The translations under genes and the position numbers were made by a program. A stretch of DNA of 64,000 nt from NCBI RefSeq assembly GCF_018916875.1, contig NZ_JAHLNO010000005.1, forward strand, positions 42,164 through 106,163, read 5' to 3'. Below the pieces are notes generated by a model that saw only the letters and a list, made by a program, of their open reading frames with translations, was not told the origin of the DNA and searched no databases. Positions 9,334-17,508 of this stretch are shown here, in pieces. Each line of letters opens with the position of its first letter. Position 1 is the first letter of the stretch. Origin of the DNA: Virgibacillus proomii (GTDB lineage: Bacteria > Bacillota > Bacilli > Bacillales > Amphibacillaceae).

Positions 9334-9398
9334 AATTCACCAGACGCCTGTAAAATAAACTTGTTGGATAATCATAAGTAACAAAGCTCCTAAACATA

Positions 9399-9554
9399 TT
9401 TATCCCACATCTAAGGTGCTGTAAGACTCCTACTTCAAAGTTATACAGAATACGAAGAAGTCTAAGTGAATGATAATGGGTACCTGATTTCCGAATCCGT
9501 TTAATTAAGATTCAGTAGGGGATGAAGGAAGCCCTTCACTGAATGAAATTTACT
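9399..9554 (+). repeat. Family C two-hairpin element, copy 1
   Basis: Starts TTTATCCCACAT and ends near GAATGAAATTTACT. The left hairpin is eroded (GTGCTGTAAGACTCCTACTT). The right one keeps ATTCAGT/ACTGAAT. It fills most of the 430-bp spoVE-divIB gap where B. subtilis has murG and murB. Confidence 0.7.
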
Positions 9555-9689
9555 TGACCATGAAACTATAAAGATTAGCGAATTTTCAGCCTGTTTTAGT
9601 CTTAAAAAGAAGTATAAAGCTAATCTAAATATTATAGCTTGAAAAACTTGATTTTACCTAAGTCCTACTACATGTTTCAAGGGTGAATA

Positions 9690-9698
9690 TGATATACT
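9690..9698 (+). promoter_or_regulatory. Extended -10 promoter for divIB
   Basis: TGATATACT is a TGn-extended -10 element 72 bp before the preferred divIB start. No strong -35. Predicted transcripts would begin at the base of the hairpin at 9705-9741. Confidence 0.5.
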
Positions 9699-9704
9699 CA
9701 TAGT

Positions 9705-9741
9705 AACAAGCTGAAATGGCATATTTATGCCATTTCTTGTT
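9705..9741 (+). other. Strong 5' leader hairpin of divIB
   Basis: GAAATGGCATA (9713-9723) pairs exactly with TATGCCATTTC (9726-9736), extended by AACAA/TTGTT outside a small bulge. It is not followed by a clear T-tract. It is either a terminator for upstream transcription or a stabilising 5' stem of the divIB mRNA. Confidence 0.6.
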
Positions 9742-9770
9742 GTTAATTTAAGATAAAGGAAGAAATGGAG

Positions 9771-10547
9771 ATGGAAAAAAAGAAAATTGTTTCTATTGAA
9801 GACCGTATCCCAAAATTGAAGCAGGCAAGGAAAAAAAAGGCAAATCGGCGGTTGCTATTTTATCTGTCTATTTTTTTCATCTTAATTTCCATCATCGTTT
9901 ATTTACAATCTCCATTAAGTCATATACGTACGATTCACGTAAAGGGCAACACGTTTTTAAACGATGAGTCGGTCATTAAACAAAGCAACTTAACAAACAA
10001 TCAAAATATCTGGACAATTGATAAAAAAGCTAGTGAAAAAGCGTTAGAAGAAAATCCCATCATTGCTTCTGCTAAAGTTAATCGAAAATTACCTTGGACT
10101 GTTTCGATTACAATCAAGGAATATGAACGTGTTGGTTATTTGCAACAGGAAACAAACTATTTTCCAATATTAGGCAATGGTACAGTACTTCAAAGTATGA
10201 AGCAAACATCATATAATGGAGACGCACCCTTAATCATAGGGTTTAATAAAGAAGAATATTTACATAGAATGACGAAGGAATTAGAACAGCTATCTCAAAC
10301 AATAAGAAAGTTGATTTCTGAAGTTCATTGGACACCAACAGAGGAAAATCAGAATAAGATTACCTTATATATGAATGATGGTTTTTTAGTTGACGCCAGT
10401 ATTCAAAACTTTGCCGAAAATATGAAAATCTATCCTTCTATCGTGACGCAATTGGACGACGATAGTAAAGGCATTATTCATATTGGTGCAGGTGCATATT
10501 TTGAATCGTTTAACAAAAAGAATTCGGCTAACTCTCAAGATGAATAA
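9771..10547 (+). CDS. divIB: Cell division protein DivIB (FtsQ family)
   Basis: Bitopic divisome protein that, with DivIC and FtsL, regulates septal PBP activity outside the membrane. About 258 aa: Lys/Arg-rich cytoplasmic tail, one helix at about 29-46, a POTRA domain beginning HIRTIHVKGNTFL, then the FtsQ/DivIB beta domain. I prefer ATG 9771 because AAAGGAAG lies 8 nt upstream; ATG 9765, two codons earlier, is too close to it. The gene has its own promoter and leader hairpin and is cut off from spoVE by repeats; ylxW, ylxX and sbp of B. subtilis are absent after it. Confidence 0.93.
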   Translation: MEKKKIVSIEDRIPKLKQARKKKANRRLLFYLSIFFILISIIVYLQSPLSHIRTIHVKGNTFLNDESVIKQSNLTNNQNIWTIDKKASEKALEENPIIASAKVNRKLPWTVSITIKEYERVGYLQQETNYFPILGNGTVLQSMKQTSYNGDAPLIIGFNKEEYLHRMTKELEQLSQTIRKLISEVHWTPTEENQNKITLYMNDGFLVDASIQNFAENMKIYPSIVTQLDDDSKGIIHIGAGAYFESFNKKNSANSQDE

Positions 10548-10657
10548 TATCATTTTCTGCTCGGTAGAAAGTCATAATTTCTATATACCATACGAAATAA
10601 TTTAATACAATCATCATCAAAGAATAGGTTTGATTTTTTAAAAAAATACTGAAAAAT

Positions 10658-10687
10658 AAAGGAAATTCATGGTTTTATGTGGAATAT
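10658..10687 (+). promoter_or_regulatory. Sigma-H promoter for ftsA-ftsZ
   Basis: AAAGGAAAT (10658-10666) matches the sigma-H -35 consensus RnAGGAwww at every position, and GTGGAATAT (10679-10687) matches the -10 RnnGAATww, with a 12-nt gap. B. subtilis ftsAZ has a sigma-H promoter (P2) at the same place, used to raise FtsZ at the onset of sporulation. Confidence 0.75.
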
Positions 10688-10783
10688 CCTATATAATATT
10701 TTATTTTTATTAATTCGATGACGATAGATGATATAGAGAAGTTGTTTTTTTACACAGCTTCTGAATTTTAGGGGGGCTTTACT

Positions 10784-12058
10784 TTGAACAACAGTGAAGT
10801 TTTAGTAAGTCTTGATATAGGTACAACAAAAATTAAAGTTATTATAGGTGAGGTTTTAAATGATTCATTAAATATTATCGGTGTTGGAACTGCAAAATCC
10901 AATGGAATGAAGAAAGGAGCAATCATAGATATTGATGAGACCGTTCAATCGATCCGCAATGCTGTAGAACAAGCGGAAAGAATGGTTGGTATGCAGATAG
11001 ATCGGGTTATCGTTGGTATTAACGGAAATCATATTCAGTTGCAGCCATGTCACGGCGTTGTAGCCGTTCAGAGTGAAGATAGGGAAATTACGAATGAGGA
11101 TGTTACTCGAGTGATTGATGGAGCGCAAGTAATGTCTATTCCTCCAGAGCGTGAAATTATTGATGTTATTCCAAAACAATTTATTGTCGATGGATTAGAT
11201 GAAATAAATGATCCGCGAGGTATGATTGGTGTTCGTTTGGAAATGGAAGGAACCATTATTACATGCTCAAAAACTATTCTACATAATATTTTAAAATGTG
11301 TAGAGCGTGCTAATCTTCAAGTAGCTGATATTTGTCTTCAACCTCTTGCTGCTGGAGCGATTGCACTGTCAAAAGATGAAAAAAATATGGGTGTTGCATT
11401 AATTGATGTAGGCGGTGGATGTTCTACAGTTTCTATCTTCGAAAATGGTCATCTAGCTTCAACCAGTGTTGTTCAGTTAGGTGGGGACAACATAACGAAA
11501 GATCTTTCCATTGGTTTACGAACTTCTACAGAAGAAGCTGAAAATGTGAAATTAAATCATGGACATGCCTTCTATGACCATGCTCTAGAGGAGGAAGTCT
11601 TTGATGTTTCCATCATTGGCAGCAATTCGAAACAGACTTCAAATCAATTAGAAATAGCCGATATAATTGAAGCAAGAATGGAAGAAATCTATGCATTTGC
11701 TGAAAGAGAAATAAGAAGAATGGGCTATCATGAATTACCAGGTGGTTATGTTCTAACCGGAGGCACCATGGCAATGCCTGGAGTGTTGGAGCTGGCTCAA
11801 GATCTATTTCAAGCTAATGTTCGGATCGCTATACCAGATTATATAGGTGTACGTGAACCACAATTTACAGCAGGCGTAGGAATCTTGCAATTTGCGTATA
11901 GGAATGCGAAAATACAAGGAAAAGAATTATTTCCAACCTTCATCCCAATGGGAAATGAACCAAAACGAGTGAAAAAACAAGTAAATTCACATGAAACAAC
12001 AGAAAAGAAGAAAAAAGAATCTGGAATTGCTAATTTGTTTAAGTATTTTTTTGATTAA
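10784..12058 (+). CDS. ftsA: Cell division protein FtsA
   Basis: Actin-like ATPase that tethers FtsZ filaments to the membrane and recruits later divisome proteins. 424 aa. VSLDIGTTKIKVIIGE at the N terminus is the phosphate-1 motif of the actin fold, IDVGGGCSTVSIF near 205 the phosphate-2 motif, and GGYVLTGGTMAMPGV near 322 the adenosine motif. The C terminus (GIANLFKYFFD) is the amphipathic membrane-targeting helix. TTG start preceded by AGGGGGG. Downstream ftsZ is 107 bp away in the same operon. Confidence 0.96.
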   Translation: MNNSEVLVSLDIGTTKIKVIIGEVLNDSLNIIGVGTAKSNGMKKGAIIDIDETVQSIRNAVEQAERMVGMQIDRVIVGINGNHIQLQPCHGVVAVQSEDREITNEDVTRVIDGAQVMSIPPEREIIDVIPKQFIVDGLDEINDPRGMIGVRLEMEGTIITCSKTILHNILKCVERANLQVADICLQPLAAGAIALSKDEKNMGVALIDVGGGCSTVSIFENGHLASTSVVQLGGDNITKDLSIGLRTSTEEAENVKLNHGHAFYDHALEEEVFDVSIIGSNSKQTSNQLEIADIIEARMEEIYAFAEREIRRMGYHELPGGYVLTGGTMAMPGVLELAQDLFQANVRIAIPDYIGVREPQFTAGVGILQFAYRNAKIQGKELFPTFIPMGNEPKRVKKQVNSHETTEKKKKESGIANLFKYFFD

Positions 12059-12165
12059 CAAATAATCTAACCTTGTAAAAATACGGTAGTTTATCAATAA
12101 TAGAAACCTCTTAACCAATTAGCTTCTAGAACGCTTGTAATTTTGCATATTAGGAGGAACGAGTT

Positions 12166-13311
12166 ATGTTGGAATTTGATACGAGTATGGAAGAGTTAGC
12201 AACAATAAAAGTAATAGGGGTTGGTGGCGGAGGTAACAATGCTGTTAACCGAATGATTGAGCACGGAGTCGAAGGTGTTGAGTTTATCACTGTTAATACA
12301 GATGCACAAGCTTTGAATCTATCAAAAGCGGAATTAAAAATACAAATTGGTGCCAAACTTACAAGAGGGTTAGGAGCGGGTGCTAATCCGGAAGTAGGAA
12401 AGAAAGCGGCTGAAGAAAGTAAAGAGCAACTGGAAGAAGTGCTTCAAGGTGCTGATATGATTTTTGTGACTGCGGGAATGGGTGGTGGAACAGGTACGGG
12501 TGCTGCTCCAGTTATTGCTCAAATCGCTAAAGATCTTGGAGCATTGACGGTAGGAGTTGTAACACGTCCTTTCTCATTTGAAGGAAGAAGGCGTTCTACC
12601 CAAGCAATTTCCGGTATTGAAGCTCTTAAAGGTAGTGTTGATACACTAATTGTTATACCGAATGACCGACTGTTAGAAATTGTAGATAAAAACACCCCAA
12701 TGTTAGAGGCGTTTCGTGCAGCCGATAATGTATTACGTCAAGGTGTGCAAGGTATTTCTGACTTGATCGCTAAGCCCGGCCTGATTAACGTGGATTTTGC
12801 GGATGTAAAGACAATTATGTTTGATAAGGGTTCTGCTTTAATGGGAATCGGTGTTGCTACTGGTGAGACAAGGGCAACCGAGGCTGCTAAAAAGGCTATT
12901 TCTTCACCATTATTGGAGACTTCTATAGATGGGGCACAAGGTATTTTAATGAATATTACTGGTGGAACGAATTTAAGCCTCTATGAAGTACAAGAAGCGG
13001 CTGATTTAGTAACTTCTGCTGCTGATAATGAAGTTAACGTCATTTTTGGTTCAGTTATTAATGAAAACTTAAAGGATGAAATTATAGTTACCGTCATAGC
13101 TACAGGATTTGACGAATCAAATAAAAAAGTAGAGCAACAACCTAAGCAGCAGCGGTCCATAATGAACCAGCATGCAGCAACCCGTGCTAATGATGAAGTT
13201 CCGTCAAGAAGAGAAAGAGATCATGAGTCTCAACAACGCGCTGCACAAGAGGAAGATACGTTAGATATCCCAACGTTTTTAAGAAATCGTAATCGTAACC
13301 GAAAACGCTAA
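12166..13311 (+). CDS. ftsZ: Cell division protein FtsZ
   Basis: Tubulin-like GTPase that forms the cytokinetic Z ring. 381 aa. The GTP-binding signature [14 protein letters not shown] sits near residue 105 and the T7 synergy-loop region [11 protein letters not shown] near 205. A variable Gln/Arg-rich linker (about 320-360) leads to the conserved tail [13 protein letters not shown], which binds FtsA, SepF and ZapA. TAGGAGGAACGAG precedes the ATG. A long stem-loop with a T-tract ends the operon at 13431-13499. Confidence 0.98.
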   Translation: MLEFDTSMEELATIKVIGVGGGGNNAVNRMIEHGVEGVEFITVNTDAQALNLSKAELKIQIGAKLTRGLGAGANPEVGKKAAEESKEQLEEVLQGADMIFVTAGMGGGTGTGAAPVIAQIAKDLGALTVGVVTRPFSFEGRRRSTQAISGIEALKGSVDTLIVIPNDRLLEIVDKNTPMLEAFRAADNVLRQGVQGISDLIAKPGLINVDFADVKTIMFDKGSALMGIGVATGETRATEAAKKAISSPLLETSIDGAQGILMNITGGTNLSLYEVQEAADLVTSAADNEVNVIFGSVINENLKDEIIVTVIATGFDESNKKVEQQPKQQRSIMNQHAATRANDEVPSRRERDHESQQRAAQEEDTLDIPTFLRNRNRNRKR

Positions 13312-13430
13312 ATAAATAAGCTCTATAATTGAATTTTTCGTCACATCATAGATGGATACGTTATTTTTAAATAAGCATACAGGAAATGGATGATGAATTA
13401 CTTCCTAGTAACTTTAGCTTTTGTAAACTA

Positions 13431-13499
13431 GCAACTGTTCACAAATTTAAAATGTACCTATAGATAAGGACATTTTATTTAGTGAATGGTTGCTTTTTT
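13431..13499 (+). terminator. ftsZ operon terminator
   Basis: GCAACTGTTCAC (13431-13442) pairs with GTGAATGGTTGC (13482-13493) through 12 pairs including two G-U, with an inner AAAATGT/ACATTTT stem, followed by TTTTTTG. Family A copy 1 begins two bases after the T-run. Confidence 0.7.
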
Positions 13500-13501
13500 G
13501 T

Positions 13502-13592
13502 ACTATAGGAAAGTATAAAGTTTTTTGGGTTTATAGTATAAGAAAAACTACAGCTTTCGCTAAAGACTTGGCGAGAAGCCAAGTTTTTCTAA
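13502..13592 (+). repeat. Family A element, copy 1
   Basis: Begins ACTATAGGAAAGTATAAA and ends GCCAAGTTTTTCTAA. Contains ACTATA/TATAGT, AGAAAAACT/AGTTTTTCT and ACTTGGC/GCCAAGT pairings, the last being terminator-like (hairpin then TTTTTCT). It sits immediately after the ftsZ terminator T-tract. Confidence 0.85.
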
Positions 13593-13801
13593 TGTTTGCC
13601 ACTGGTTCGTCTGTAGCATCCGAGCTGTTTCCCAGCATGGAAGGAAATCAAAAGCCAGTTACTCTGTTCATTTCCTGTTATTATCTTATATACTTCAAAT
13701 TGTTACATACTTAACCTAATAGTTAGTTTGGAACAAACGTATCTAGTCCCGACAAACACTCCAATAACTCGGTAAAACTAGTCATAATTGCCGTACAGGA
13801 T

Positions 13802-13834
13802 ATGACAGACTTTGCTAGTTTCCTTAGGTATACT
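13802..13834 (+). promoter_or_regulatory. Spo0A-type spoIIG promoter
   Basis: ATGACA (13802-13807, 5 of 6 to TTGACA) and TATACT (13829-13834) are separated by 21 bp, the abnormally long spacing known for the Spo0A-activated spoIIG promoter (22 bp in B. subtilis). TATGACAGA, overlapping the -35, and CCGACAAAC at 13749-13757 resemble inverted 0A boxes with mismatches. Confidence 0.45.
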
Positions 13835-13887
13835 AGAATCACTATGGAAGATGGCAAGCATTAAAGATATGGAAAGGGAGGAAATTT

Positions 13888-14808
13888 GTGAAGATTTATT
13901 TGGATGCAATCTGGGCGCTTAATTTTTTGCTAGATCTTATGTTGTTATTGCTAACCCAGGCATTAGCTAGAGATGCTACGAGGAAACGCCGTATAGTTGC
14001 CGGAGGTTTTATTGCATCCTTACTTGTTCCCATTTCCCTATATTTTTCTGATTCTTTTTTTATAAGTTTTCCGGGAAAAATATTATTTTCTGCAATTATT
14101 ATTACAACTGCTTTTGGTTATCAGAATATTTATCGCTGGTCTAAATTGTTATTATTATTCTATTTTGTAAGTTTTGCCATTGGAGGTGGTTTAATCGGCA
14201 TCCATTTTTTGTTACAACGTCCATTTAGTCAGGGTAGCAATGGATTTTTAACCTATAATAGTGGGTTTGGAGATCCCGTTAGCTGGCTCTTTATCATCAC
14301 TTGCTTTCCGATTGTATGGTTGTTTACTAAATCCCGTATGGACAAGCACGTAAGCGAAAAAATAAGATACGATCAGCTAACTCCTGTAACCATTCGAATG
14401 AGGGGAAAAAGTTATTCATCGACTGGATTTATTGACAGCGGCAATCAATTAACAGATCCATTAACAAAAAAGCCGGTCATTTTATGTGATGAAGTCTTTT
14501 TAAAACAATGGTTTACGGATGAAGACTGGCTACGGCTCAAGCAGTGCTACCAATCACTACAGGTGCATGACTTACCGAAAGAGTGGGAGAAATATATGCA
14601 ATTGGTTCCTTATCAAGGAGTAGAAGGAAGGAGTATGTTTTTGTTTACACTTCGTCCTGATCAATTAATTATTTATTATGGAGAAAAGCGAATTGAAACA
14701 AGCAAAGTTTTAATCGGTATTCAATTTGGTCGTTTAACTAAGGATGCCAGTTACCATTGTTTGTTGCATCCACAAATAATTCATTCAGCAACTATTTATA
14801 CTGCTTAA
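13888..14808 (+). CDS. spoIIGA: Sporulation sigma-E factor-processing peptidase SpoIIGA
   Basis: Mother-cell membrane aspartic protease that removes the pro-sequence of sigma-E after activation by forespore SpoIIR. 306 aa: five hydrophobic helices in the first half (from about residue 5 to 155), then a soluble retropepsin-like domain with the catalytic motif [12 protein letters not shown] (Asp about 189). GTG start with GGGAGGAAA upstream. It overlaps nothing and is followed 13 bp later by sigE, the standard spoIIG operon. Confidence 0.95.
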   Translation: MKIYLDAIWALNFLLDLMLLLLTQALARDATRKRRIVAGGFIASLLVPISLYFSDSFFISFPGKILFSAIIITTAFGYQNIYRWSKLLLLFYFVSFAIGGGLIGIHFLLQRPFSQGSNGFLTYNSGFGDPVSWLFIITCFPIVWLFTKSRMDKHVSEKIRYDQLTPVTIRMRGKSYSSTGFIDSGNQLTDPLTKKPVILCDEVFLKQWFTDEDWLRLKQCYQSLQVHDLPKEWEKYMQLVPYQGVEGRSMFLFTLRPDQLIIYYGEKRIETSKVLIGIQFGRLTKDASYHCLLHPQIIHSATIYTA

Positions 14809-14821
14809 AGGAGAGATAAGG

Positions 14822-15541
14822 TTGAGGACAATCAAATTACGCTTGCGTTTATGGTGGTATAAACTACAAATCAAACTTGGATTAAAATCAGATGAAATTT
14901 ATTATATTGGCGGCAGTGAAGCACTTCCGCCACCACTCACTAAAGAAGAAGAACAGGAATTATTAGGATTATTACCAAAAGGAGATAAATCGGCTCGGGC
15001 AATATTAATTGAGCGCAACTTAAGATTAGTCGTCTATATTGCTCGAAAATTTGAAAATACAGGTATTAATATTGAAGATCTAATTAGTATTGGCACGATT
15101 GGCCTTATTAAAGCAGTGAATACATTTAATCCCGAGAAAAAAATAAAACTAGCGACATATGCGTCCAGGTGCATTGAAAATGAAATCTTAATGTACTTAC
15201 GCCGAAATAATAAATTAAAATCAGAGGTTTCCTTCGATGAGCCATTAAATATAGATTGGGATGGGAATGAATTATTATTATCGGATGTACTAGGAACGGA
15301 TGAAGATATTATTACAAGAGATTTAGAATCTGACGTGGATAAAAGCTTATTAAGAAAAGCATTATCTCAGCTTAATCCTCGAGAAAAACAAATTATGGAA
15401 CTGCGTTTTGGTCTTGTTGGCGAAGAAGAAAAAACCCAAAAAGATGTTGCAAATATGTTGGGGATTTCTCAGTCTTATATTTCCCGATTAGAGAAAAAAA
15501 TTATTCGCCGACTAAAAAAAGAATTTAATAAAATGGTCTAG
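14822..15541 (+). CDS. sigE: RNA polymerase sigma-E factor (pro-form)
   Basis: Early mother-cell sigma factor. 239 aa. The first 25-30 residues ([20 protein letters not shown]) are the amphipathic pro-sequence that keeps it at the membrane until SpoIIGA cleaves. Region 2 ([32 protein letters not shown]) and region 4 with a helix-turn-helix ([21 protein letters not shown]) are intact. TTG start behind AAAGGAGAG. No clear terminator follows, so readthrough into sigG is expected. Confidence 0.97.
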   Translation: MRTIKLRLRLWWYKLQIKLGLKSDEIYYIGGSEALPPPLTKEEEQELLGLLPKGDKSARAILIERNLRLVVYIARKFENTGINIEDLISIGTIGLIKAVNTFNPEKKIKLATYASRCIENEILMYLRRNNKLKSEVSFDEPLNIDWDGNELLLSDVLGTDEDIITRDLESDVDKSLLRKALSQLNPREKQIMELRFGLVGEEEKTQKDVANMLGISQSYISRLEKKIIRRLKKEFNKMV

Positions 15542-15596
15542 CCTTGTTGTTGTAAGTTTTCATATGTTGTTAAGGATTAGATAGAAATTTCCTTGT

Positions 15597-15626
15597 GCAT
15601 AAAAACCCTTCCAGAGGGAGATACTG
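15597..15626 (+). promoter_or_regulatory. Sigma-F promoter of sigG
   Basis: GCATA (15597-15601) matches the -35 GywTA. GGAGATACTG (15617-15626) matches the -10 GGnrAnAmTn at every specified position, with 15 nt between. sigG is transcribed by sigma-F in the B. subtilis forespore. Confidence 0.7.
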
Positions 15627-15657
15627 TCCATGAACAGCATCACCAACTGGGAGGGTT
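15604..15657 (+). promoter_or_regulatory. RBS-sequestering stem in sigE-sigG readthrough RNA
   Basis: AACCCTTCC (15604-15612) pairs with GGGAGGGTT (15649-15657), nine pairs with one G-U. The right arm is the sigG ribosome site. The left arm lies within the sigma-F promoter, so it would be present in readthrough RNA from sigE but absent from sigma-F-initiated RNA. Confidence 0.5.
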
Positions 15658-15665
15658 GAACATAG

Positions 15666-16448
15666 ATGACAAGACATAAAGTTGAAATATGTGGTGTTGA
15701 TACATCCAAGCTGCCCGTATTGAAAAATGAAGAAATGCGGGAGCTATTTAAGAAAATGCAACAAAATAATGATTTATCAGCTCGAGAAGAGTTGGTCAAT
15801 GGAAATCTACGGTTAGTTTTAAGTGTGATACAACGATTTAATAATCGCGGCGAACATGTGGATGACTTATTTCAAGTAGGTTGTATCGGATTAATGAAAT
15901 CAATTGATAATTTTGATTTATCCCATAACGTGAGATTTTCTACTTATGCTGTTCCGATGATTATTGGGGAAATCAGAAGATATTTGCGAGATAATAATCC
16001 AATTCGCGTATCAAGATCTTTAAGAGATATTGCTTATAAAGCATTACAAGTAAGAGAAAAACTGATAAGCAAATCTTCTAAAGAACCAACACCCATGGAG
16101 ATTGCGGAGGAAATGGGGATACCCCACTCGGAGATTGTGTTTGCACTAGATGCAATTCAAGATCCGGTATCATTATTTGAGCCAATTTATAATGACGGTG
16201 GTGATCCTATCTATGTAATGGATCAAATTAGCGATGACAGTGATAAGGATTCCACATGGTTGGACAAATTATCGTTAAAAGAGGGGATGCATCAATTAAA
16301 TGAGCGAGAAAAGATGATTTTAAATAAGCGCTTTTTTCAAGGAAAGACACAGATGGAAGTAGCAGAGGAAATTGGTATTTCCCAAGCTCAAGTGTCGCGA
16401 TTGGAGAAAGCTGCTATCAAACAAATGAATAAGCAAATGTTCGAATAG
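15666..16448 (+). CDS. sigG: RNA polymerase sigma-G factor
   Basis: Late forespore sigma factor that drives germination, SASP and spore-protection genes. 260 aa. The N terminus TRHKVEICGVDTSKLPVL is characteristic of SigG. Region 2 (NLRLVLSVIQRF, DDLFQVGCIGLMKS), region 3 (EEMGIPHSEIVFALDAIQDP) and region 4 (TQMEVAEEIGISQAQVSRLEK) are complete. ATG start behind GGGAGGGTT, which can be masked by an upstream arm. A strong terminator follows. Confidence 0.97.
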   Translation: MTRHKVEICGVDTSKLPVLKNEEMRELFKKMQQNNDLSAREELVNGNLRLVLSVIQRFNNRGEHVDDLFQVGCIGLMKSIDNFDLSHNVRFSTYAVPMIIGEIRRYLRDNNPIRVSRSLRDIAYKALQVREKLISKSSKEPTPMEIAEEMGIPHSEIVFALDAIQDPVSLFEPIYNDGGDPIYVMDQISDDSDKDSTWLDKLSLKEGMHQLNEREKMILNKRFFQGKTQMEVAEEIGISQAQVSRLEKAAIKQMNKQMFE

Positions 16449-16471
16449 AAGAACGTTTCAACGTGTTCACG

Positions 16472-16501
16472 AGGAGGAAAACAGTTTGTTTCCTCCTTTT
16501 T
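16472..16501 (+). terminator. sigG terminator
   Basis: GGAGGAAA pairs with TTTCCTCC across an 8-9 nt loop, followed by a TTTTT run: a canonical intrinsic terminator 23 nt after the sigG stop. Confidence 0.85.
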
Positions 16502-16502
16502 G

Positions 16503-16660
16503 GGCTGTCCAGAAACTAGAGCGTCCAATCTGTAGCAAACTTCAATCTTCCTCCTACGATAGTTAATACCGGCTTGATCTAAAGGAAGGCTGACTAAAAA
16601 GCGGGCTTACCGCTAAAGGCGTCGGCATACCTGTTTTTGAGGCATGCGAATGCAAGTGAG
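16503..16660 (+). repeat. Family B module, copy 1
   Basis: Aligns with 24733-24890 (shared words TAGCAAACTTC, CTAAAGGAAGG, AAGCGGGCTT, GTCGGCATACC, GAGGCATG). Nested stems: CTTCCT/AGGAAG, GCTGAC/GTCGGC with one G-U, and GCGG/CCGC. The stem changes GCCGAC to GCTGAC between copies while pairing is kept. Confidence 0.65.
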
Positions 16661-16664
16661 ACGT

Positions 16665-16868
16665 ATTACTCTCATTTAAAAATCTGCTTAAATTATTTTA
16701 TGGGGCTCCTAAATCCTGATTCGTTTAGGTTAATAGGACAAGGAACAACCACGACAGCAATACACCGCCACGCAGAAAAAGTGCTTTCCTTTCAAGGATA
16801 CCTTCCGAACTTAACCTTTGATCTACTCTTTTTAGAAGAAAAGTACTCCTTGAATTTCACTTTTTATC
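16665..16868 (+). repeat. Eroded family C element carrying a D unit, copy 2
   Basis: Left remnant (CTCATTTAAAAATCTGCTTA, then GGCTCCTAAATCC and GATTCGTTTAGG), a family D unit at about 16738-16800, then a right end near TTGAATTTCACTTT. The left part resembles 45225-45310. No gene is supported in this 579-bp gap; an open frame of 114 codons is made of repeat pieces. Confidence 0.5.
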
Positions 16869-16926
16869 ATAGAAGATTTGCCGTTTGTACGCTCGCTAAC
16901 CGACCATTTTTAGCTTTTGTTATGTT
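16866..16926 (+). repeat. Family E module, copy 2
   Basis: AGAAGATTTGCCGTTTGTACG, GCTAACCGA and TTTTAGCTTTTG words align with the modules at 24888 and 45337. It follows the C right end as at 7992. Confidence 0.5.
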
Positions 16927-17035
16927 CATAAGTTTTTACAATGTTACTAACAAAATATTTATATGTTTAAGTCTGAAATAGGACAAATAATACTTTACTT
17001 ATGCATATACATGAGTATTAGGTGAGGTGAGAGCA

Positions 17036-17314
17036 ATGGTAAAATTATCAGAATTACAAGTAAAAGAAATTATCATTATTGACAGTGGACGAAAGTTAGG
17101 GCATATCCATGACTTGGAGATCGATACGGATCGTGGAAAAATAGTAGCAATTATAGTTATTCCTCGTGATAAAAAAACGTCTTTATTTGGAAAAACAGAA
17201 GAAATAATTATTCATTGGGAGCAAATTATACGTATTGGTTCTGATGTTATTTTAGTAAAAGATGTCGATAAACCTAAGCTATATTCCGAAACGGTTCCTC
17301 GTGGACAAAAGTAG
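17036..17314 (+). CDS. ylmC: YlmC/YmxH family PRC-barrel protein
   Basis: 92-aa cytoplasmic protein with a PRC-barrel fold (GRKLGHIHDLEIDTDRGKIVAIIV), of the sporulation-linked YlmC/YmxH family; the exact function is not known. ATG 17036 follows GGTGAGGTGAG; an upstream in-frame GTG (17027) lies inside that site and is rejected. It stands alone about 0.2 kb before ylmD, as in B. subtilis where ylmC follows sigG after ylmA; ylmA is missing and repeats fill its place. Confidence 0.88.
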   Translation: MVKLSELQVKEIIIIDSGRKLGHIHDLEIDTDRGKIVAIIVIPRDKKTSLFGKTEEIIIHWEQIIRIGSDVILVKDVDKPKLYSETVPRGQK

Positions 17315-17508
17315 CTATACTATGTTATCAAAATCGACCTTCTATTTTAGGATATTATCTAGCCTTCGATCAACCATGATAGTCTGAAATAAAGCTGACT
17401 TTAAACTTAATATTCTCGAGGTACAAACTATTTTCTTTATAGAAATTAAAAACAGTGTGTTTTTATGTTAAAATAATAATCAATGCAGCTTCTAATGGAG
17501 GTGTGAAA

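Noticed and set aside
10868..11179. 103-codon minus-strand frame inside ftsA
   Set aside because: Shadow of ftsA; low complexity and no ribosome site.
13490..13714. Short frame after ftsZ, possible bpr or small-protein remnant
   Set aside because: Its first half is family A copy 1, and the same peptide appears in the A copy at 26.8 kb.
16637..16981. 114-codon frame after sigG
   Set aside because: Made of B, C, D and E pieces; no ribosome site and no family resemblance.
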